From positions 1-64,000 of the forward strand of contig JAJXUG010000019.1 of NCBI GenBank assembly GCA_021783095.1: a stretch of 64,000 nt of DNA, read 5' to 3'. The notes beneath the pieces are model-generated. The model searched no databases, was not told where the DNA came from, and worked only from the letters and a program-made list of their open reading frames with translations. Positions within the stretch are counted from its first letter, which is position 1, and every line of letters starts with the position of its first letter. This stretch comes from Chloroflexota bacterium. Its GTDB lineage: Bacteria > Chloroflexota > Limnocylindria > Limnocylindrales > CSP1-4. Made by a program: the position numbers and the translations under genes. Below are positions 60,234-64,000 of the stretch, in pieces.

Positions 60234-60926
60234 ATGCGCGTCCGCCGCGCCCCGTACATCGTCGTGTTCCTGCTCGCAGGTCTGGTCGCGGGCGGCGTGT
60301 ACCTGTTCGCCCAGCCGCGGACGGAGATCGTGCGGGCCAGGGTCGACGTGCCGGTCCTGACCCAGATCACGGCCGACATGGTCGAGACGATCCGGGTCAG
60401 CCCGGCCGATGTCCCCGCCGACGCCGCGCGCTCGGCCGACGAGGTCGTCGGGTCGTACGCGGCCGTGCCGCTCCTCGCCGGGGAGGCTGTTGACCGCCGC
60501 GCGCTCGAGCGCACGCCCGGCGAGCGCGCGCTCGGATTCGGCGCCCCGCTCGCCGCGGGCCAGGTCGCCTTCGCGCTCCCGGTCGACCCGTCGCAGGCGG
60601 TCGGCGCGGCGCTGGCGCCCGGCGCCAGGGTCGACGTCATCGCCGTGCCCAACGCGCTCAAGACGGGCGGCTCGACCGGCGCCTCGGCGAGCGCGCCAGC
60701 GACTACGGTCATGGGCCAGGGCTACCTCATCCTGGCCCTGCGGACGGCGGACGGCCAGCCCCTCACACCGGGCGGTTCAAACGGGAGCGGCACGGGCGCC
60801 CTCGTCGCGCCCAAGCTCGGCAGCGTCGTCATCGCGATCGCGGCCGCCTCCGAGGCCGAGTTCGCAACCCAGGCGCTCGCGTCGACCTTCTACCTCGCCC
60901 TCTCGCAGCCGGGGATCCGCCCATGA
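60234..60926 (+). CDS. cpaB: CpaB/RcpC-like SAF-domain pilus assembly protein
   Basis: TM then VPVLTQITADMVETIRVSPADVPADAA...AAVPLLAGEAVDRRALE...GQVAFALPVDPSQAVGAALAPGARVDVIAV. Confidence 0.8.
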   Translation: MRVRRAPYIVVFLLAGLVAGGVYLFAQPRTEIVRARVDVPVLTQITADMVETIRVSPADVPADAARSADEVVGSYAAVPLLAGEAVDRRALERTPGERALGFGAPLAAGQVAFALPVDPSQAVGAALAPGARVDVIAVPNALKTGGSTGASASAPATTVMGQGYLILALRTADGQPLTPGGSNGSGTGALVAPKLGSVVIAIAAASEAEFATQALASTFYLALSQPGIRP

Positions 60927-61055
60927 CGTTTGACGTGCCATCGATCCAGCGGGGTCCGCACCAGCTCGGGGCGGCCTTACACCACGACATCACACTTAGG
61001 TGGGCGGCGCGGCTCCACGCGACCATTCCCGACCCTGAGCGGGTAGGCGATGTTC

Positions 61056-63956
61056 CTAGGTCCGCAAGGAATGTGCACTACGCAGCTGGGCCTTGGCTTC
61101 GACGTACCGAGGGTGTCTGATCCCGAGGACTGTCGACATCCTAGTCAAGGCATCGGCTGCAACGTCTTCGAACTGAGCGATTCTCCCTCGCTCTCGGGCG
61201 GCTAGTGCCACCAGCACGCGGCAGCGGAGCGTGTCCGGATGGTCCGGCCCAATGAGCTTGGATGCGCCCGCCGAGACGCGGCTGGCGAGGTGCGCCGCAT
61301 CATCGTACTGGCCAAGCTTGAGCATGGCGTAGGCAAGGGCGACACCTACGCGATAAGTCTCGTGATGCTGCGTTCCGTAGCGACGCGCACTCGTATCAAG
61401 CGCTTGCCTCAATAGACCCGCCGACAGTTCGGGCCTTGTTTCGGTCATCACCTGTCCCACGGTCACCGCTGCATCCGTCGCGACTGTGCTCAGTGGGCCG
61501 TAGGACGATCGTGCGAGATCGAGCAGTTCGACCGCGAGCTCCTCAGATCGCTCGCGCTGCCCAGTCTCAGAAAGAGCGATCGCGAGGTTTCCCCCGACCC
61601 AGATCAGGTCCTCGCCGCTCGGGGCATGGGTGCGAAGGTCCTGGAGCACCTCTTCCTCAATGGCGATGGCGCGGCGGTACCGTCCCAGCGCGAAGAGGCA
61701 TGAAGCGACGCCAGCCTTGGAAACGAGGGCAGGGATCGCGAAACGGCCCAGCAGTCGCGATCGGATGTGGGCATTGGCCTCATCGATTCGAACGGCTGCG
61801 CGATAGTCAGCCATCCGAAACAGAACCAACGAAAGAAGGTCGTAGGCACTTAGCGTTTCGGCGACGGAACGCCCCATGGCACGTTGGCAGCTGCGCGCGA
61901 GCGGACGTGCAATGTCAAGGGCGCCTCGATAGTCGCACGTGTCAAGTCGCACGATGGCCTGGGTCGCGTTGCCCGAATAGACAATCGAATGCGTCGCCGG
62001 GTAGGCACGTATCCGAGCGGCTGCGATTGCCTCCGCGAATTCCCTGGCTCCTGGCACGTGAGAGAGGTTTCGCGCGATCGCCTCGCCCTCGGGCAGTAGT
62101 GCGATGCGGATCCCCGAGCCGTCAGCCCTTCCCCGTGTCTCCCTAAAGACGTCCGCAGAAAGTCGGCGCGCACTCCGAAACTGAGCTGTCTGATCAAGTG
62201 CGTACGAAAGCGCGGAAGCGATCACGAGGACTTCTGCTTCGTCACTGCCGTACCGACGCCGGAGGCCGGGCAAGGTCTCTCGGCCGAGAGTCACCGCCGT
62301 GGCGAATTCGCCGAGCTCAATCAGCGTGTCAAGGGCTGCGTAGACCTCGCCCGGCGTGGCCCGCTCGACGCCGTTGTCGCGCAGCTTGGCGAGCGCCCCG
62401 CGGGCCACGGCGACGGCCTCGGCGCGGTGGCCGGCCTCGTCCTCCGCCGCGGCGAGGGCGAGCAGGGTGACCACCTCGTCGGCGCGGTTGTCGCCGCGGG
62501 CCTTGTGCTCGGCCGCGGACCGGTAGGCGTCGATGGCCTCGCCGAGCTGGCCCTGGGCGCGGAGGACGTCCGCCCGGTCGTGGAGCACCACCCCGTAGAA
62601 GCCGGGCTCGGCCTCGGGCGACACCAGCTCCAGCACGCGCCCGTAGGCCGAGAGCGCCTCGGCCCGCTCGCCGAGGCTCTCGAGGAGCCGGCCGGCGCTG
62701 TGCCAGGTCGTGGCCCGCTCGACGCCGTTGTCGCGCAGCTTGGCGAGCGCCCCGCGGGCCACGGCGACGGCCTCGGCGCGGTGGCCGGCCTCGTCCTCCG
62801 CCGCGGCGAGGGCGAGCAGGGTGACCACCTCGTCGGCGCGGTTGTCGCCGCGGGCCTTGTGCTCGGCCGCGGACCGGTAGGCGTCGATGGCCTCGCCGAG
62901 CTGGCCCTGGGCGCGGAGGACGTCCGCCCGGTCGTGGAGCACCACCCCGTAGAAGCCGGGCTCGGCCTCGGGCGACACCAGCTCCAGCGCCTGTTCTGCT
63001 GTCTCGAGCGCCTCTTGGAAGGCGCGACAAGCCGCTAACGCCCTTGCTAGTGACGACAGGCAACGGCTGCGAGCAGGATCCGCACCCAACCGGCTCAGGA
63101 TCCCGTCGGCTTCGCGCAACAGCGCGACTGCCGATGATTCATGTCCTGCCTCGACCTCGACCTGAGCCATGAGCTTGAGCGAGTGCGCGATGGCGCGCAT
63201 GTCACCCATCTCGCGCTTTACTCGAAGGCCTTCCTCCAGGAGGCGGAAGCCGTCCCGCTTCTTGGTCTGTATTCGCCGGATCCCGAGCGCGGTCAAGATG
63301 TAGCCGCGGTACCTCCTCGCCAAGAACGTGCTTGGGCGAATGCTCGAAACGAGGGTGAGAGCCCGGAGCAGACCGCGTTCGGAATCCGGTCCCGACGAAG
63401 CGCCGGCTATTCGGTAGATGGCGTACGCCTGTTCTGCCGGCTCGTTGGCGAGTTCGTAGCACCGAAGTGCTTCCTGCTCCATCTCCATTGCCAAGCGCGG
63501 GCCGCCGTTGGTCGTCTCGTCGACGATTGCGGCCTGCTGCATGAGAGCGTCGCCAAGTGTCTTGGCATCAGCGCCCGTTCGCGCGAGGCTGACTGCCTCG
63601 TCTGCATCGGCAAGCGCCTCATGTGCCTCGCCCATTTCGGACCTGAGGCCCGCTCGCGCGGCGAGAGCAGCGCTGAGTTGATCGGACTTTGCTGCCTCGC
63701 GGTCGAGCGCTACAACCCGGTCGAGGAGGGCCGCGAGCCAAGTCCACTGTCCCGTCGCGGTCAGCCAGTCGTCAAGCGCACGCCACAACTCATGGAGACC
63801 GTCTGCGTCGCGGGCTTGCCAAGCTGCCTCAGCCGCGGTTGAGAGGTCTCCCGACTTCGCCAGCAGTGCCTTGAAGTCGTGCTGGTGCGCTCTGGCGAAC
63901 ACGATCTCGCCGGCGATATTGGCCACGGGTTCGCCACCGCGGCTCGGAGCCCTCAT
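61056..63956 (-). CDS. Large TPR-repeat protein with tandem internal duplication
   Basis: Repeated helical motifs (GQLGEAIDAYRSAAEHKARGD; LGQYDDAAHLASRV); 966 aa. Confidence 0.75.
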   Translation of the reverse strand: MRAPSRGGEPVANIAGEIVFARAHQHDFKALLAKSGDLSTAAEAAWQARDADGLHELWRALDDWLTATGQWTWLAALLDRVVALDREAAKSDQLSAALAARAGLRSEMGEAHEALADADEAVSLARTGADAKTLGDALMQQAAIVDETTNGGPRLAMEMEQEALRCYELANEPAEQAYAIYRIAGASSGPDSERGLLRALTLVSSIRPSTFLARRYRGYILTALGIRRIQTKKRDGFRLLEEGLRVKREMGDMRAIAHSLKLMAQVEVEAGHESSAVALLREADGILSRLGADPARSRCLSSLARALAACRAFQEALETAEQALELVSPEAEPGFYGVVLHDRADVLRAQGQLGEAIDAYRSAAEHKARGDNRADEVVTLLALAAAEDEAGHRAEAVAVARGALAKLRDNGVERATTWHSAGRLLESLGERAEALSAYGRVLELVSPEAEPGFYGVVLHDRADVLRAQGQLGEAIDAYRSAAEHKARGDNRADEVVTLLALAAAEDEAGHRAEAVAVARGALAKLRDNGVERATPGEVYAALDTLIELGEFATAVTLGRETLPGLRRRYGSDEAEVLVIASALSYALDQTAQFRSARRLSADVFRETRGRADGSGIRIALLPEGEAIARNLSHVPGAREFAEAIAAARIRAYPATHSIVYSGNATQAIVRLDTCDYRGALDIARPLARSCQRAMGRSVAETLSAYDLLSLVLFRMADYRAAVRIDEANAHIRSRLLGRFAIPALVSKAGVASCLFALGRYRRAIAIEEEVLQDLRTHAPSGEDLIWVGGNLAIALSETGQRERSEELAVELLDLARSSYGPLSTVATDAAVTVGQVMTETRPELSAGLLRQALDTSARRYGTQHHETYRVGVALAYAMLKLGQYDDAAHLASRVSAGASKLIGPDHPDTLRCRVLVALAARERGRIAQFEDVAADALTRMSTVLGIRHPRYVEAKAQLRSAHSLRT
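62355..62634 (-). repeat. 280-bp perfect direct repeat copy 1 (354-bp period)
   Basis: cgtggcccgctcgacgccgttgtcgcgcag...gacaccagctccagc identical to 62709-62988 by direct comparison. Confidence 0.93.
62709..62988 (-). repeat. 280-bp perfect direct repeat copy 2
   Basis: Identical to 62355-62634. Confidence 0.93.
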
Positions 63957-64000
63957 TCCCTAGCCGCCCAGCGTTCCGGCTGAGACGGACATTCCGGCTA

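Noticed and set aside
62355-62988. Considered as a diversity-generating retroelement template/variable repeat pair
   Set aside because: Copies are 100% identical with no adenine-biased differences and no reverse transcriptase is present in the window.

Overview
High-GC bacterial window, probably a monoderm Chloroflexota-like genome (inference from gene style only; no marker gene checked). Left to right: (1) ~20.2 kb, 5'-truncated giant RTX/Calx-beta surface or secreted protein ending in a metzincin-type zinc protease motif. (2) Decayed remnants (PIN toxin, transposase). (3) LacI-regulated carbohydrate ABC uptake operon with EthD-like protein and PfkB kinase. (4) eIF2B/MtnA-like protein. (5) Fic protein behind a dense array of TTAGC boxes. 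(6) tRNA-Thr(CGT) with adjacent tyrosine recombinase, starting a ~14 kb island that carries a UvrD-like helicase-nuclease convergent with a four-gene operon: DUF4338/DruA-like, NurA-like, HerA-like and N6-adenine methyltransferase. The island ends at a degenerate copy of the tRNA-Thr 3' end plus its terminator, and a weaker third copy lies at ~50.1 kb. (7) A 3.3 kb segment with an IS110 remnant and an uncharacterised soluble-plus-membrane gene pair. (8) Tandem Phd-like genes followed by a hybrid Tad-pilus/T4SS-like locus: VirB2-like, TrbL-like, PrgI-CpaE fusion, CpaF, TadB, TadC, Flp, TadE/G, CpaB. (9) A large TPR protein with a 280-bp perfect internal duplication. The best candidate for an undescribed system is the tRNA-anchored DruA/NurA/HerA/MTase/UvrD gene set; the hybrid Tad/T4SS locus is second. 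All family calls come from reading motifs by eye; no database search was run.
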